Shown in pieces: positions 25,146 through 34,316 of a stretch of 45,251 nucleotides of DNA (positions are counted from its first letter, which is position 1; each line of letters begins with the position of its first letter). This DNA is from JBJYKD01 sp049310025. Its GTDB lineage: Bacteria > Bacillota > Thermosediminibacteria > Thermosediminibacterales > Tepidanaerobacteraceae. Where the stretch lies: the NCBI RefSeq assembly GCF_049310025.1, contig NZ_JBJYKD010000026.1:1-45251 (forward strand). Direction: 5' to 3'. The notes under the pieces are model-generated. The model ran no database searches. It saw only the letters and a program-made list of their open reading frames with translations, and had not been told where the DNA came from. The translations under genes were made by a program, and so were the position numbers.

Positions 25146-26762
25146 TCACACTTCCCGCCTTTCACCTCTCATCAGCCGGTCCCGGACCTTATCTTTAATG
25201 AACTCCGCGTTTTCGTCATCCCTCTGGTGGAGTTCTTCGGGGGATTCTTTCCCGCCGGGTATAAACCTCTCTTTAAATTCCGAAATAACCCGCCTTATTT
25301 TTTCCTCCAGCTCGTCGTCCAGGTCCTTTTTCTCCTCTATCTCCCGGACCAGTTCGGGGTGAGAGGTTTTGACAAATTCCAGCATTTCCTTTTCGAACCT
25401 TTTCACATCATCTATGGCCACATCGTCCAGGAAGCCGTGGGTGACAGAGTACAGCGGTAAAATCTCGCCGGATAGATCCAGCGGCTCGTACTGGTTCTGT
25501 TTTAAAACCTCAACTATGCGCTCGCCCCGGGCCAGCCTGCTTTTTGTCTCGCTGTCAAGCTCCGTCCCGAACTGGGCAAAAGCCGACAGCTCCCTGTACT
25601 GTGCCAGCTCCAGCCTTATCCTCCCGGCCACCTGCTTCATTATCCTGTACTGGGCGGCTCCTCCCACCCTGGATACCGACAGGCCGGCATTGATGGCGGG
25701 CCGGACTCCCGAGTAAAAAAGCTCCGTCTCCAGATAAATCTGCCCGTCGGTGATGGAAATCACATTGGTGGGGATATAGGCCGAAACATCCCCCGCCAGG
25801 GTCTCCACAATGGGCAGGGCCGTCATGGAGCCGCCGCCCATTTTTTTGTTGAGTCTCGCCGCCCTTTCCAGAAGTCTTGAGTGAAGGTAAAAGATGTCTC
25901 CGGGGAAAGCCTCCCGGCCCGGCGGCCGCCGCAACAGCAGCGACATGGCCCTGTAGGCTATGGCGTGTTTTGAAAGGTCGTCATACACTATGAGGACGTC
26001 CTTTCCGCCGTACATGAAATCCTCCGCCATGGCGCATCCCGCATAGGGGGCGATGTACTGCAAAGGAGCCAGTTCGCTGGCTGCTGCCGACACCACTATG
26101 GTGTATTCCATGGCCCCGTTTTCCCGCAGGGTCTCCACAAGCCTGGCCACGCTGGAGCTTTTCTGTCCTATGGCAACGTATATGCAGTATACGTTTTTCC
26201 CCCTCTGGTTTATGATGGCGTCCACGGCGATGGCGGTCTTGCCCGTCTGCCGGTCTCCTATTATGAGCTCCCGCTGGCCGCGCCCTATGGGTATCATGGC
26301 GTCTACTGCTTTGATGCCCGTCTGGAGGGGAGTGTTTACCGGCCGCCTTTCCACAATGCCCGGCGCGGGGTATTCAATGGGCCGGGTCTTTTCGGTCTTG
26401 ATGGGGCCCCTGCCGTCAATGGGCTGTCCCAGGGCATCCACCACCCTGCCCAGCAGCTCTTCACCCACGGGGACTTCCATTACCCTGCCGGTAAGGCGCA
26501 CCTCATCCCCTTCTTTTATTTCGGTGTCGGGTCCCAGCAAAACACACCCCAGAGAGTCTTCTTCCAGGTTCAGCGCCATGCCGTGCACGCCGTTTTTAAA
26601 AACCAGCAGTTCTCCGGCCATGGCCCGCCTCAAGCCGTAAATCCTGGCAATGCCGTCGCCCACGCTGGTCACATATCCAATTTCGTCTACTTCCAGTTCC
26701 CTTTCATAACCGCGGATTTTGTCCCGTATGACGCTGATCACTTCGTCTGCCGTCAGGTTCAT
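25146..26762 (-). CDS. atpA: F-type ATP synthase alpha subunit
   Basis: 538 residues, about 35 more than usual. The nucleotide motif is GDRQTGKT (169-176). The family-conserved part ends near KIRRVISEFKERF; beyond it lies a highly charged tail (PGGKESPEELHQRDDENAEF and onward, ending GERREV). Non-catalytic partner of beta in F1. Its last codons are part of an imperfect repeat with the downstream spacer, so the tail may have grown by duplication. Confidence 0.95.
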   Translation of the reverse strand: MNLTADEVISVIRDKIRGYERELEVDEIGYVTSVGDGIARIYGLRRAMAGELLVFKNGVHGMALNLEEDSLGCVLLGPDTEIKEGDEVRLTGRVMEVPVGEELLGRVVDALGQPIDGRGPIKTEKTRPIEYPAPGIVERRPVNTPLQTGIKAVDAMIPIGRGQRELIIGDRQTGKTAIAVDAIINQRGKNVYCIYVAIGQKSSSVARLVETLRENGAMEYTIVVSAAASELAPLQYIAPYAGCAMAEDFMYGGKDVLIVYDDLSKHAIAYRAMSLLLRRPPGREAFPGDIFYLHSRLLERAARLNKKMGGGSMTALPIVETLAGDVSAYIPTNVISITDGQIYLETELFYSGVRPAINAGLSVSRVGGAAQYRIMKQVAGRIRLELAQYRELSAFAQFGTELDSETKSRLARGERIVEVLKQNQYEPLDLSGEILPLYSVTHGFLDDVAIDDVKRFEKEMLEFVKTSHPELVREIEEKKDLDDELEEKIRRVISEFKERFIPGGKESPEELHQRDDENAEFIKDKVRDRLMRGERREV

Positions 26763-26782
26763 AAGTCCCGCTCCTCTTTAAG

Positions 26783-27310
26783 CTACACCATCATGGCTTT
26801 TAACCTGTCAAGCTGGGCTCCGATGGTCCCGTCTATTACCTGAAAACCCATCCTTATCATTACCCCGCCTATAATCTGCGGGTCCACGATGTTTTCGATA
26901 ACGACATGGGTGTTGAAAAGCCCGTCCAGTTTGGCCTTGAGTTGTTCCCGCTCTTCTTCCGTAAGGGGGACCGCCGTAACCACTCTGGCGTATCTTTCTT
27001 CCCTGTACTTACGGTAAAGATTCGAGTATTCTCCAAAAATTTCCTGCAATATATTTTGCCTGTTTTTGTCAATTATAAAAAAAATAAAATTTAACATTTC
27101 CTGACTTATTTTTTGGGCCAGAGCCTCTCGTATCACATTTTTCTTGTCCTCCCGGGAAATTCCGGGATGTGTCAGAAAAAAACGGAAGCTCAAGTCGGAC
27201 TTTAGCAAATGGCTTATGAGCCACAGCTGGTTTTTGAAATCCTCGATTTTCTGCATTTCTCTCGCCACCGAAAACAGGGCTTCGGCATATACGGCGGCTA
27301 CTGCAGCCAC
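26783..27310 (-). CDS. atpH: F-type ATP synthase delta subunit
   Basis: 175-residue stator subunit linking F1 to the b subunit. N-terminal AVYAEALFSVARE and C-terminal VENIVDPQIIGGVMIRMGFQ-like region are typical. The GTG start at 27310 overlaps the end of atpF by 13 bases, implying translational coupling. Confidence 0.93.
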   Translation of the reverse strand: MAAVAAVYAEALFSVAREMQKIEDFKNQLWLISHLLKSDLSFRFFLTHPGISREDKKNVIREALAQKISQEMLNFIFFIIDKNRQNILQEIFGEYSNLYRKYREERYARVVTAVPLTEEEREQLKAKLDGLFNTHVVIENIVDPQIIGGVMIRMGFQVIDGTIGAQLDRLKAMMV

Positions 27311-27792
27311 TCTCTCTCATCCATCCTTTCTATCACACGGTTTATAATCAGGTGGTGTTCCTCCGGGGATAGTGTTTCCTTTAATATGCTGGAAGCCAGC
27401 ATCACGGACAGATCGGCCGCCTTTGCCCGGATCTCGGAAAGGGCTCGACTTTTCTGCGCCTCTATCTCTTCCCTTGCCCTGGCGATTAAATCACCGGCCT
27501 CCTTTTTCGCCCTTTCTAGCATGTCGGTGCGCAGCGCCGCGGCCTCATCCCTGGCCTGCTGGATGACGGCTCTTGCTTCTTCCCGGGCGTTTTCCATCCT
27601 GGCCCTGTATTCCTCGTAGAGCTTTCTCGCCTCTTCTCTTTGCTCTTCGGCCTCCGTAAACCGGGCTTTGAGGTCCTCCCTGCGCTTTTTTAAAAATTCC
27701 CCCACTGGTTTATAAAAAAACCTTTTGAGGAAATAAAAGAGCACTGCCACGTTTATTAGTTGAAAAGCCGCGGTGTAAAGATTTATCAGCAT
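27298..27792 (-). CDS. atpF: F-type ATP synthase b subunit
   Basis: About 164 residues from ATG 27792 (preceded by GGAGAAGGATGCGCC). One N-terminal membrane helix (LYTAAFQLINVAVLFYFLK) is followed by a long charged coiled coil that forms the peripheral stalk. The frame is open 11 codons further upstream. Confidence 0.93.
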   Translation of the reverse strand: MLINLYTAAFQLINVAVLFYFLKRFFYKPVGEFLKKRREDLKARFTEAEEQREEARKLYEEYRARMENAREEARAVIQQARDEAAALRTDMLERAKKEAGDLIARAREEIEAQKSRALSEIRAKAADLSVMLASSILKETLSPEEHHLIINRVIERMDEREWLQ

Positions 27793-27841
27793 GGCGCATC
27801 CTTCTCCAACTCGATTTTTGGGCAAAAGATGCCACCGGTTT

Positions 27842-28108
27842 TTACAGCAATCTCACCAGTGGGTTTGCAAAAATGAGGATAAGCGCGATGATAAGCGAAT
27901 AGATGGCGCTGGTTTCGGCCACCGCATCGCCCAGCAGCAGGGTCCTGATGATGTCGCCCTGGGCCTCGGGCTGCCGGGCCACCGCCTCGGCAGCCTTTCC
28001 GGCCGCGATTCCCTGGCCTACGCCCGCACCTATACCGCCTATCATGGCCAGCCCGGCCCCCAGAGCCGAGAAGGCCAGAATCAGAGCTTTACCGTCGATT
28101 CCGGGCAA
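27842..28108 (-). CDS. atpE: F-type ATP synthase c subunit, Na+-type
   Basis: 88 residues forming two membrane helices around the polar loop ARQPEAQGD. The rotor-ring ion site shows Q32, V63, E65, T66, S67 and Y70, the same positions as the Na+ ligands of the Ilyobacter tartaricus ring, with Ser66 and Thr67 exchanged for Thr and Ser. This predicts Na+ rather than H+ binding. The TTG start follows GGGAGAG at seven bases. Confidence 0.95.
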   Translation of the reverse strand: MPGIDGKALILAFSALGAGLAMIGGIGAGVGQGIAAGKAAEAVARQPEAQGDIIRTLLLGDAVAETSAIYSLIIALILIFANPLVRLL

Positions 28109-28189
28109 ATAATATCTCTCCCTTCCGCAGTGGTTTGTAAAATTTTGGTGTTTTTTCGCATCGGGGATATCTGCAGGCTTTTCGCCTGT

Positions 28190-28858
28190 TTACTCCGCCG
28201 CCGTGGCTATAAGGGTCATGGTGAGCATGACGAAAATGAACGCCTGCAGAACTCCTGCAAAGATGTCAAAGTAAAAGTGCAGAGGGACGGGAACAACCGC
28301 CGGGACCACCGAATATACAAGCCCCATTATGACCATGCCTCCCAGTATGTTGCCAAAAAGCCGAAAAGCCATGGAGACGGGGTTCGCCACCGCTCCTATG
28401 ATATTCAGAGGAAACATAAACGGGAGAGGCTCGAAAAAACTTTTTATATAGCCTTTGATTCCCCTGCTCGATATGTTCTCATACTGGGTCAGCGCAAAAG
28501 TAATACCCGCCAGGGTCAGGGTGGTGGAAAGATCTGCGGTAGGAGGTCTGAGGGTAAAAAGGCCTATCATGTTTGCCGTCAGGATATAAAGGCCGAGGGT
28601 GCCCATATAGGGTACAAACCCCTCTTTCCCCTCGCCCATGGCGGATTTCACAAGGCCCTCTATTGCCTCGTAAAAAACTTCAACCGCATTCTGAAATCTG
28701 CCGGGGAATTGTTCGAGGTTTTTGCCGGCTGCAAATCCCAGCGCCATGAGGACCAGCATAATGCCCCAGGTCACCACAACGGTTTCGGTAACCGGCACCG
28801 TTCTTCCGAATAAAGGCACGGTGAACACTACTTTCGGAAAAAAACGCAATTTTTCCAC
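28190..28858 (-). CDS. atpB: F-type ATP synthase a subunit
   Basis: 222 residues, about five or six membrane helices. The essential stator arginine is R166 in SMAFRLFGNILGG. It forms the ion half-channels against the c ring. GTG 28858 directly abuts GGGAG; TTG 28849, five bases after GGGAGGTGG, is a better supported start. It overlaps atpI. Confidence 0.94.
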   Translation of the reverse strand: MEKLRFFPKVVFTVPLFGRTVPVTETVVVTWGIMLVLMALGFAAGKNLEQFPGRFQNAVEVFYEAIEGLVKSAMGEGKEGFVPYMGTLGLYILTANMIGLFTLRPPTADLSTTLTLAGITFALTQYENISSRGIKGYIKSFFEPLPFMFPLNIIGAVANPVSMAFRLFGNILGGMVIMGLVYSVVPAVVPVPLHFYFDIFAGVLQAFIFVMLTMTLIATAAE

Positions 28859-29229
28859 CTCCCAAGGATAGTATTTGAAAAGATCGCGAGTTTTATTACC
28901 ATCATCCCGGCAATCGAAGATGCGAAAGCGTCACCTCCAATCCGAAGTGCGGCGGTCAGGGCTCTAAAATACACCAGCAGCCGCGCAATATATCCCGCGT
29001 ACACCACGAAAAAAAACGCCTTACTCCGGACGGGGGTCATTAACAGGATAATGTTCAGGTACAGGATAAAAAAGTTTACAGCAGAAGCCAGAAATCCTAT
29101 AGCGAGACCGGCGGCCCACCTGCCGCTTCCATCCATAATCAGCGAGAGCAGCATCACCCCCAGAAAGGAAAGCAGGCTCCCTTTTAATATGCTTTTTAAA
29201 TCGCGGCGCAGCTTTTCCAAAACGTCCAC
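28828..29229 (-). CDS. atpI: ATP synthase subunit I (AtpI-like)
   Basis: 133 residues with four hydrophobic segments, at the head of the F-type operon where AtpI is normally found. AtpI proteins assist c-ring assembly or ion uptake. TTG 29220, five bases after GAGGTGG, may be the real start. The overlap with atpB suggests coupling. Assignment is by topology and position more than by motif. Confidence 0.75.
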   Translation of the reverse strand: MDVLEKLRRDLKSILKGSLLSFLGVMLLSLIMDGSGRWAAGLAIGFLASAVNFFILYLNIILLMTPVRSKAFFFVVYAGYIARLLVYFRALTAALRIGGDAFASSIAGMMVIKLAIFSNTILGRWKNCVFFRK

Positions 29230-29377
29230 CTCGACTTGGCCGGGAGTTTCAGCTTCCGCCTCTCCGGCCGCCGCATCGCGTGCCAGGGCGGGAAGTGAAT
29301 GATACCTGTTTGCCTTTTTTAATTGCCCTGTTAATTATTATTTTTTATCCGCCACCCTTTTATAAGCGCCTTTGAAA

Positions 29378-29408
29378 AAAAACAAAAAAAAACCTGGTAC
29401 CCCCAGGT
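29378..29408 (-). terminator. Terminator after the LysM gene
   Basis: ACCTGG (29392-29397) and CCAGGT (29403-29408) form a stem followed on the minus strand by nine T. It isolates the atp operon from the upstream LysM gene. No clear atp promoter was found between here and 29229. Confidence 0.88.
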
Positions 29409-29487
29409 CTTCCACAGACTCAAACGCCCGCTCTAGGTATTGGAAAAAAACATTTTGAGAAGTTTCCTGCTCCGTTTACCATGAGCG

Positions 29488-29859
29488 TTACCTGGTAAAT
29501 TCCAAAACCGGAATTCTCAAAATCTGGCCCGGGTATATCACGGCATTGGGTCCCTCCAGATTGTTGGCTTCGACAATGGCGTCCACAGTGCTGTCAAACC
29601 TCCGCGCAATTTCGGCCAGCGTGTCTCCCCTCTGCACCACATACAGAATCTGCCGCATGCTGACCGACATGTGCATTGTATAAAATGGATGGGTCTGGTC
29701 GTAGCCGGTCCTTTCCCTCGGGATAAAAAGTATCTGGCCTGGAAATATGGCAAGATCATCTCTAATGACATTGTTTTCCACCAAATCTCTCACGGTGACA
29801 TTGAATCTGGCCGCTATGGCGCTAAGGGTGTCTCCGGGCTGGACGATATATGCTATCAT
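29488..29859 (-). CDS. Protein with two LysM domains
   Basis: 123 residues made almost entirely of two LysM modules (YIVQPGDTLSAIAARFNVTV at the start; YVVQRGDTLAEIARRFDSTV from about 73), each ending in a YPGQIL or FPGQILFIP strand. No signal peptide is visible. Such small proteins bind peptidoglycan or spore cortex; in spore formers some are coat or cortex components (SafA-like). GGAGGG precedes the ATG. It lies alone between the V-type and F-type ATPase operons with its own terminator. Confidence 0.87.
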   Translation of the reverse strand: MIAYIVQPGDTLSAIAARFNVTVRDLVENNVIRDDLAIFPGQILFIPRERTGYDQTHPFYTMHMSVSMRQILYVVQRGDTLAEIARRFDSTVDAIVEANNLEGPNAVIYPGQILRIPVLEFTR

Positions 29860-30084
29860 TTTTTATCCCTCCTTTTGATACTATATTATTCATAATATAA
29901 AGAAAGGTGCCGTGGACCCTGCTGAGTTTTCGCCCGGCATTGAAATATTTCGGCCGCGTCTTCATTTTCAACAATGAGGATAGCCATGATTTTGACGTAA
30001 GGGCAAATATTCACAGTAAAAACTGCATAAACTTAAGGGATTGCACCGCCCGAACTTAGCCCTGGTAAGTTATTGTACAAAGTA
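29860..30084. other. Intergenic stretch between LysM gene and V-ATPase terminator
   Basis: No supported gene. The segment 30033-30062 partly repeats the core of the element at 240-275 (TTAAGGGAT, GCCCGAACTT, GCCCT in order). A 33-codon minus-strand frame at 29886-29987 lacks a ribosome site and is not called. Confidence 0.4.
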
Positions 30085-30122
30085 AAAACCCCTCAAAGCG
30101 AATTTTTCAGCTTTAAGGGGTC
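30085..30122 (-). terminator. Terminator of the V-type ATPase operon
   Basis: ACCCCTcAAAGC and GCTTTaAGGGGT pair across a 10-base loop; on the minus strand the stem is followed by TTTTTAC. It lies about 90 bases after ntpD. Confidence 0.85.
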
Positions 30123-30207
30123 ATCTTATCTTCACCCTGTGCCGTCATAGACTTGGCACCAGATTTTTTTCTCCGGGTTTTTCCACTTCGCGCCGCGGCG
30201 GTCGTTT

Positions 30208-30834
30208 TTATCCGTTCATCACCATTTCCTTTATCTTCATAAGCCTCGTGATGTTTCCTCTTTCATTTTCGTCGAGCTTCATGGTGATGTACTTTATGGT
30301 TTCCTCCAGGGCGGGAATCATGACGTATTCCAGGGCGTTAACCCTGCGCCGGGTTTTTTCTATTTCGTCGGCCATGAGCTGGCACGCCTTTTCGATCTCC
30401 GTGAGCTTCAGCATTTTCGGCAGGATTCCGGAAAGTATGGTTATGGCGCTGTCCAGTTCGCCGGAGGTGGCGGCAAAACCGTAGGAGTATATATTGTTCC
30501 CTTCCTCCCGGGAAATCTCTATCTTTGGCACATTTACGCTCATTATATTGGTCCTGGATACGTTTATATTAACCCTGGCGGCGGGAACCATGAGGCTCTC
30601 CTCCACCACTTCCCGCGGCATCTGGCTGCGGGCCATGGTGAAGCTCTTGAAGGCGCTTTCCAGTTCCCTCTCCACTTCTTCCCTGAGCTGCCGGTTTTTC
30701 TTTACCATATCGATGAACTTTTTGATAAGCTCGTCCTGTTTGTCTTTTAACAGCTTGTGGCCTCTCCGGGCTGTTACCAGCTGTTTTTTTAATCTTGTAA
30801 GCTCCATCCGGGTGGGATTTACCCTGAGCAGCAT
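30208..30834 (-). CDS. ntpD: V-type ATP synthase subunit D
   Basis: 208 residues, two long helices forming the central shaft (NPTRMELTRLKKQLVTARRGHKLLKDKQDEL at the start is diagnostic). Last gene of the V-type operon, three bases after ntpB, with GGAGAAG inside the ntpB end as its ribosome site. Confidence 0.94.
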   Translation of the reverse strand: MLLRVNPTRMELTRLKKQLVTARRGHKLLKDKQDELIKKFIDMVKKNRQLREEVERELESAFKSFTMARSQMPREVVEESLMVPAARVNINVSRTNIMSVNVPKIEISREEGNNIYSYGFAATSGELDSAITILSGILPKMLKLTEIEKACQLMADEIEKTRRRVNALEYVMIPALEETIKYITMKLDENERGNITRLMKIKEMVMNG

Positions 30835-30836
30835 TT

Positions 30837-32219
30837 TTATTCTTCTCCTTTTTCAGGCAGGTATTTTTGTATATACTCGTCCCTGATTCTCTTGAGTTCC
30901 GCCTTGGGCAGTATGGTCAGAAGCTCCCACCCTATCCTGAGCGTCTCTTCAATGGGCCTGTCCTCGTTTTCTCCCTGGGAAACGTATCTCTTTTCGAACT
31001 CGTCGGCAAATCTGGCGTAAAGTTTATCCACGTCAGACAGCGCCGCCTCTCCCAGTATCACCGCCAGTTCCTTCGCCTGCTTGCCGCGGGCGTAAGAGGC
31101 AAAAAGCTGGTTCATGGTATCCGCATGGTCTTCCCTGGTCTTGCCCCTGCCTATACCTTTATCCTTCAAGCGGGAGAGCGAAGGCAAAACGTCTATGGGC
31201 GGCAGGATTCCTTTCCTGTAAAGCTCACGGCTCAGTATAATCTGGCCTTCGGTTATATAGCCCGTAAGATCGGGGATCGGGTGAGTCTTGTCGTCCTCGG
31301 GCATGGTGAGGATGGGGATCTGGGTTATGGACCCCTTTTTACCACGGATACGACCCGCCCTCTCGTAAATGGTGGAAAGGTCGGTGTAGAGGTAACCGGG
31401 GTAACCGCGCCGGCCGGGCACCTCTTTCCTGGCGGCGGAGACCTCCCGCAAAGCCTCGCAGTAGTTGGTCATGTCCGTCAGAATGACAAGTACGTGCATG
31501 TCCTTTTCGTAAGCCAGGAACTCGGCACATGTCAGAGCCATACGCGGTGTGGCTATACGCTCGATGGCAGGGTCGTTGGCCAGGTTTATAAACAGCACCG
31601 AGCGGTCGATGGCTCCGGTTCTCCTGAAGTCGGATATGAAGTAGTCGGCTTCCTCGAAGGTTATGCCCATGGCCGCAAATACAACCGCGAATTTACTCTC
31701 GGTCCCCAGCACCTTGGCCTGTCTGGCTATCTGGGCGGCCAGCTGGGCATGGGGAAGACCCGAACCGGAGAATATGGGCAGCTTCTGCCCTCTTACAAGG
31801 GTATTCAGACCGTCAATGGCCGAGATCCCCGTCTGGATAAATTCCGACGGGTAGTCCCTGGCGGTGGGGTTTATGGGACTGCCGTTTATGTCCAGCTTCT
31901 TTTCGGGGATTATCCTGGGGCCGTTGTCCTTGGGCCTTCCAAAGCCGTCAAACACCCGGCCCAGCATGTCGATGGAGACGCCGAGCTCTATGCTCTTTCC
32001 CAAGAATCTTATCCTGGCATCGTTTATATTGAGCCCCGTGGAACCTTCAAACAGCTGGACAAGGGCTTTGTCCCCGTCCACTTCCAGCACCTGGCCCCTT
32101 CGGATTTCTCCTGCGGAGGTCTCGATCTCAACAAGTTCGTTGTATTTTACACCCTCCACATTTTCCACCAGCATCAGGGGTCCGGCGATTTCCCGGGCTG
32201 TCCTGTATTCCCTAAGCAT
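30837..32219 (-). CDS. ntpB: V-type ATP synthase subunit B
   Basis: About 460 residues from ATG 32219, seven bases after GGGGGG. Non-catalytic regulatory subunit: the P-loop position reads SGSGLPHAQLAAQIARQ instead of a Walker A. Overlaps the end of ntpA by eight bases. Confidence 0.95.
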   Translation of the reverse strand: MLREYRTAREIAGPLMLVENVEGVKYNELVEIETSAGEIRRGQVLEVDGDKALVQLFEGSTGLNINDARIRFLGKSIELGVSIDMLGRVFDGFGRPKDNGPRIIPEKKLDINGSPINPTARDYPSEFIQTGISAIDGLNTLVRGQKLPIFSGSGLPHAQLAAQIARQAKVLGTESKFAVVFAAMGITFEEADYFISDFRRTGAIDRSVLFINLANDPAIERIATPRMALTCAEFLAYEKDMHVLVILTDMTNYCEALREVSAARKEVPGRRGYPGYLYTDLSTIYERAGRIRGKKGSITQIPILTMPEDDKTHPIPDLTGYITEGQIILSRELYRKGILPPIDVLPSLSRLKDKGIGRGKTREDHADTMNQLFASYARGKQAKELAVILGEAALSDVDKLYARFADEFEKRYVSQGENEDRPIEETLRIGWELLTILPKAELKRIRDEYIQKYLPEKGEE

Positions 32220-33984
32220 ATACTGTCCCCCCTTCTGCAAGTCTTGCAATCTGTTCCTTCAGTTCTTTTTCTATATCGTCAAAGGTATCGAGGGCCTTTT
32301 CGTCGATAAACTTGGCTCTGGCTATTTTCTCCCTTACCGGCAGTTTTTCTATCTCCGAGAAGGGTACCCCATGGTCTATGGCCTTCTGGGCCTCCTCATG
32401 GAACAGCAGGATCAGTTTGAGCATCCTGTACTGCTTTGCAAGGGAGGTATAGGTATCCACCTCGTGGAAGGCGTTCTGGTGCAGGAAGTCTTCTCTGATG
32501 GATTTGGCCACTTCCAGGACCAGCCGGTCTTTTACGGATAGAGCGTCAATACCTACCAGCCTTACTATCTCCTGGAGACCCGCCTCTTCCTGCAGGAGCC
32601 TCATGGCCTCGGCCCTCAGGTCTTTCCAGCCGGGGCTTATATTCCTGTTCATATATTCTTCCACCGTATCGGAATACAGCGAATAACTGGTGAGCCAGTT
32701 GATGGCCGGGAAGTGTCTGGCGTAAGCCAGGGAAGCGTCAAGCGCCCAGAACACCTTTACAACGCGCAGGGTGGCCTGGGTTACCGGCTCCGATAGGTCT
32801 CCGCCCGGCGGCGAAACGGCTCCCACCACCGTGAGGGCGCCCTCGCGCTGCCCGCTTCCAAGGCATACGACCCTGCCGGCCCTCTCGTAGAACTCCGCCA
32901 GCCTCCTGGACAGATACGCCGGGTATCCTTCTTCGCCGGGCATTTCCTCCAGACGGCCCGACATCTCGCGAAGGGCTTCGGCCCACCTGGAGGTGGAGTC
33001 GGCCATCAGGGCCACGCTGTATCCCATATCGCGGAAGTATTCCGCAATGGTGATGCCGGTATATATCGAAGCTTCCCGGGCCGCCACGGGCATGTTGGAG
33101 GTATTGGCTATAAGCACCGTCCTCTTCATGAGCGGTTCGCCGGTCTTCGGGTCCTTGAGCTCCGGAAACTCCAGGAGCACGTCGGTCATCTCGTTGCCGC
33201 GCTCGCCACACCCGATGTACACCACTATCTCGGCGTCGGCCCACTTGGCCAGCTGGTGCTGGACCACCGTCTTGCCGCTGCCGAAAGGTCCTGGTATGCA
33301 GGCGGTCCCGCCCTTTGTGACGGGGAAAAAGGTGTCTATAACCCTCTGGCCCGTGGCCATGGGAATCTCGGGAGGCAACTTTTCCTTGTAGGGCCGGATT
33401 TTCCTCACCGGCCACTTCTGCATCATGGTCACATCCACAATGTCACCGGTTTGTGTCTTGACTTTGGCCACGGGTTCGGTTACGGTGAACTCTCCTTCCC
33501 GGATTTCGGCTATAACACCGGATATGCCCGGCGGCACCATGATCCGGTGTTCGACTATCACCGTCTCCTGGACCGTGCCGATTATGTCGCCGCCCGTGAC
33601 GATGTCACCAGCTTTGACGGTGGGTTTAAAGGCCCACTTCTTCTCCCGGTTGAGCGCCGGGACGTCTATCCCTCTTGTTATAAAGCTTCCCGCTTTGGCC
33701 TCGATGGCGTCAAGCGGTCTCTGGATGCCGTCGAATATCCCTTCCAGCATTCCGGGCCCCAGTTCAACGCTGAGGGGGGCGCCCGTGGAAATCACCGGGT
33801 CCCCGGGGCCAAGGCCCGAAGTCTCTTCATAAACCTGTATTGAAAGCTTTTCGCCGCGAACTTCGATGACTTCGCCTATGAGCCCCTGCCTGCCCACCTT
33901 TACCACGTCGAACATCCTGGCCTCGGGCAGCCCCGTGGCCACTACGAGGGGGCCGGAAACCTTCACCACTACGCCTTGATTCAT
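32212..33984 (-). CDS. ntpA: V-type ATP synthase subunit A
   Basis: Catalytic subunit of 590 residues. Walker A is GPFGSGKT (232-239). The A-type non-homologous insertion (about 110-190) separates it from F-type beta. ADSTSRWAEALREMSGRLEEM is also typical. Ribosome site GAGAGGGAGAGGA. Overlaps ntpB and the subunit F gene, so the whole set is tightly coupled. Confidence 0.96.
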   Translation of the reverse strand: MNQGVVVKVSGPLVVATGLPEARMFDVVKVGRQGLIGEVIEVRGEKLSIQVYEETSGLGPGDPVISTGAPLSVELGPGMLEGIFDGIQRPLDAIEAKAGSFITRGIDVPALNREKKWAFKPTVKAGDIVTGGDIIGTVQETVIVEHRIMVPPGISGVIAEIREGEFTVTEPVAKVKTQTGDIVDVTMMQKWPVRKIRPYKEKLPPEIPMATGQRVIDTFFPVTKGGTACIPGPFGSGKTVVQHQLAKWADAEIVVYIGCGERGNEMTDVLLEFPELKDPKTGEPLMKRTVLIANTSNMPVAAREASIYTGITIAEYFRDMGYSVALMADSTSRWAEALREMSGRLEEMPGEEGYPAYLSRRLAEFYERAGRVVCLGSGQREGALTVVGAVSPPGGDLSEPVTQATLRVVKVFWALDASLAYARHFPAINWLTSYSLYSDTVEEYMNRNISPGWKDLRAEAMRLLQEEAGLQEIVRLVGIDALSVKDRLVLEVAKSIREDFLHQNAFHEVDTYTSLAKQYRMLKLILLFHEEAQKAIDHGVPFSEIEKLPVREKIARAKFIDEKALDTFDDIEKELKEQIARLAEGGTVYA

Positions 33985-34316
33985 TCCTCTCCCTCTCTTT
34001 CAAATATGATATCTACTCCGATGGCTTTTTCTACAGATTTTTTCACTTCCGCTATTCCGATTCCAAGGGTTCCCCTGTTACTGGGGATTAAAGTTATCGC
34101 TGGTACCATTTTATCCCTGAAAAGCGCGATTTTGTCCTGTATGTTCTGGGCCGCCTGTTCGGTTATGAATATCACGGCATAGTTCTCCCTCGCCAGCTTC
34201 ATCAGAGTATTTGCGGCTTCGCTGTCGTCTATGACGGGAAAGATGTCCACTCCCAGAGACTTGAAAGCCAGGACAGTATCCCTGTCGCCGATAACTCCTA
34301 TTTTATACGTAGACAT
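33981..34316 (-). CDS. ntpG: V-type ATP synthase subunit F (Enterococcus NtpG equivalent)
   Basis: 111 residues with the CheY-like subunit F fold: KIGVIGDRDTVLAFKSLGVDIFPV at the start. It binds the D shaft. Overlaps the subunit C gene by 14 bases and ntpA by four. Confidence 0.9.
   Translation of the reverse strand: MSTYKIGVIGDRDTVLAFKSLGVDIFPVIDDSEAANTLMKLARENYAVIFITEQAAQNIQDKIALFRDKMVPAITLIPSNRGTLGIGIAEVKKSVEKAIGVDIIFEREGEE

Noticed and set aside
29886..29987. 33-codon minus-strand frame beginning MAILIVENEDAAEIFQ
   Set aside because: The start resembles a response-regulator beta strand, but there is no Shine-Dalgarno, and the rest shows no fold. Too little to call a gene or remnant.
30867..32309. 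480-codon plus-strand open frame
   Set aside because: Antisense to ntpB for its whole length; no ribosome site or family features.
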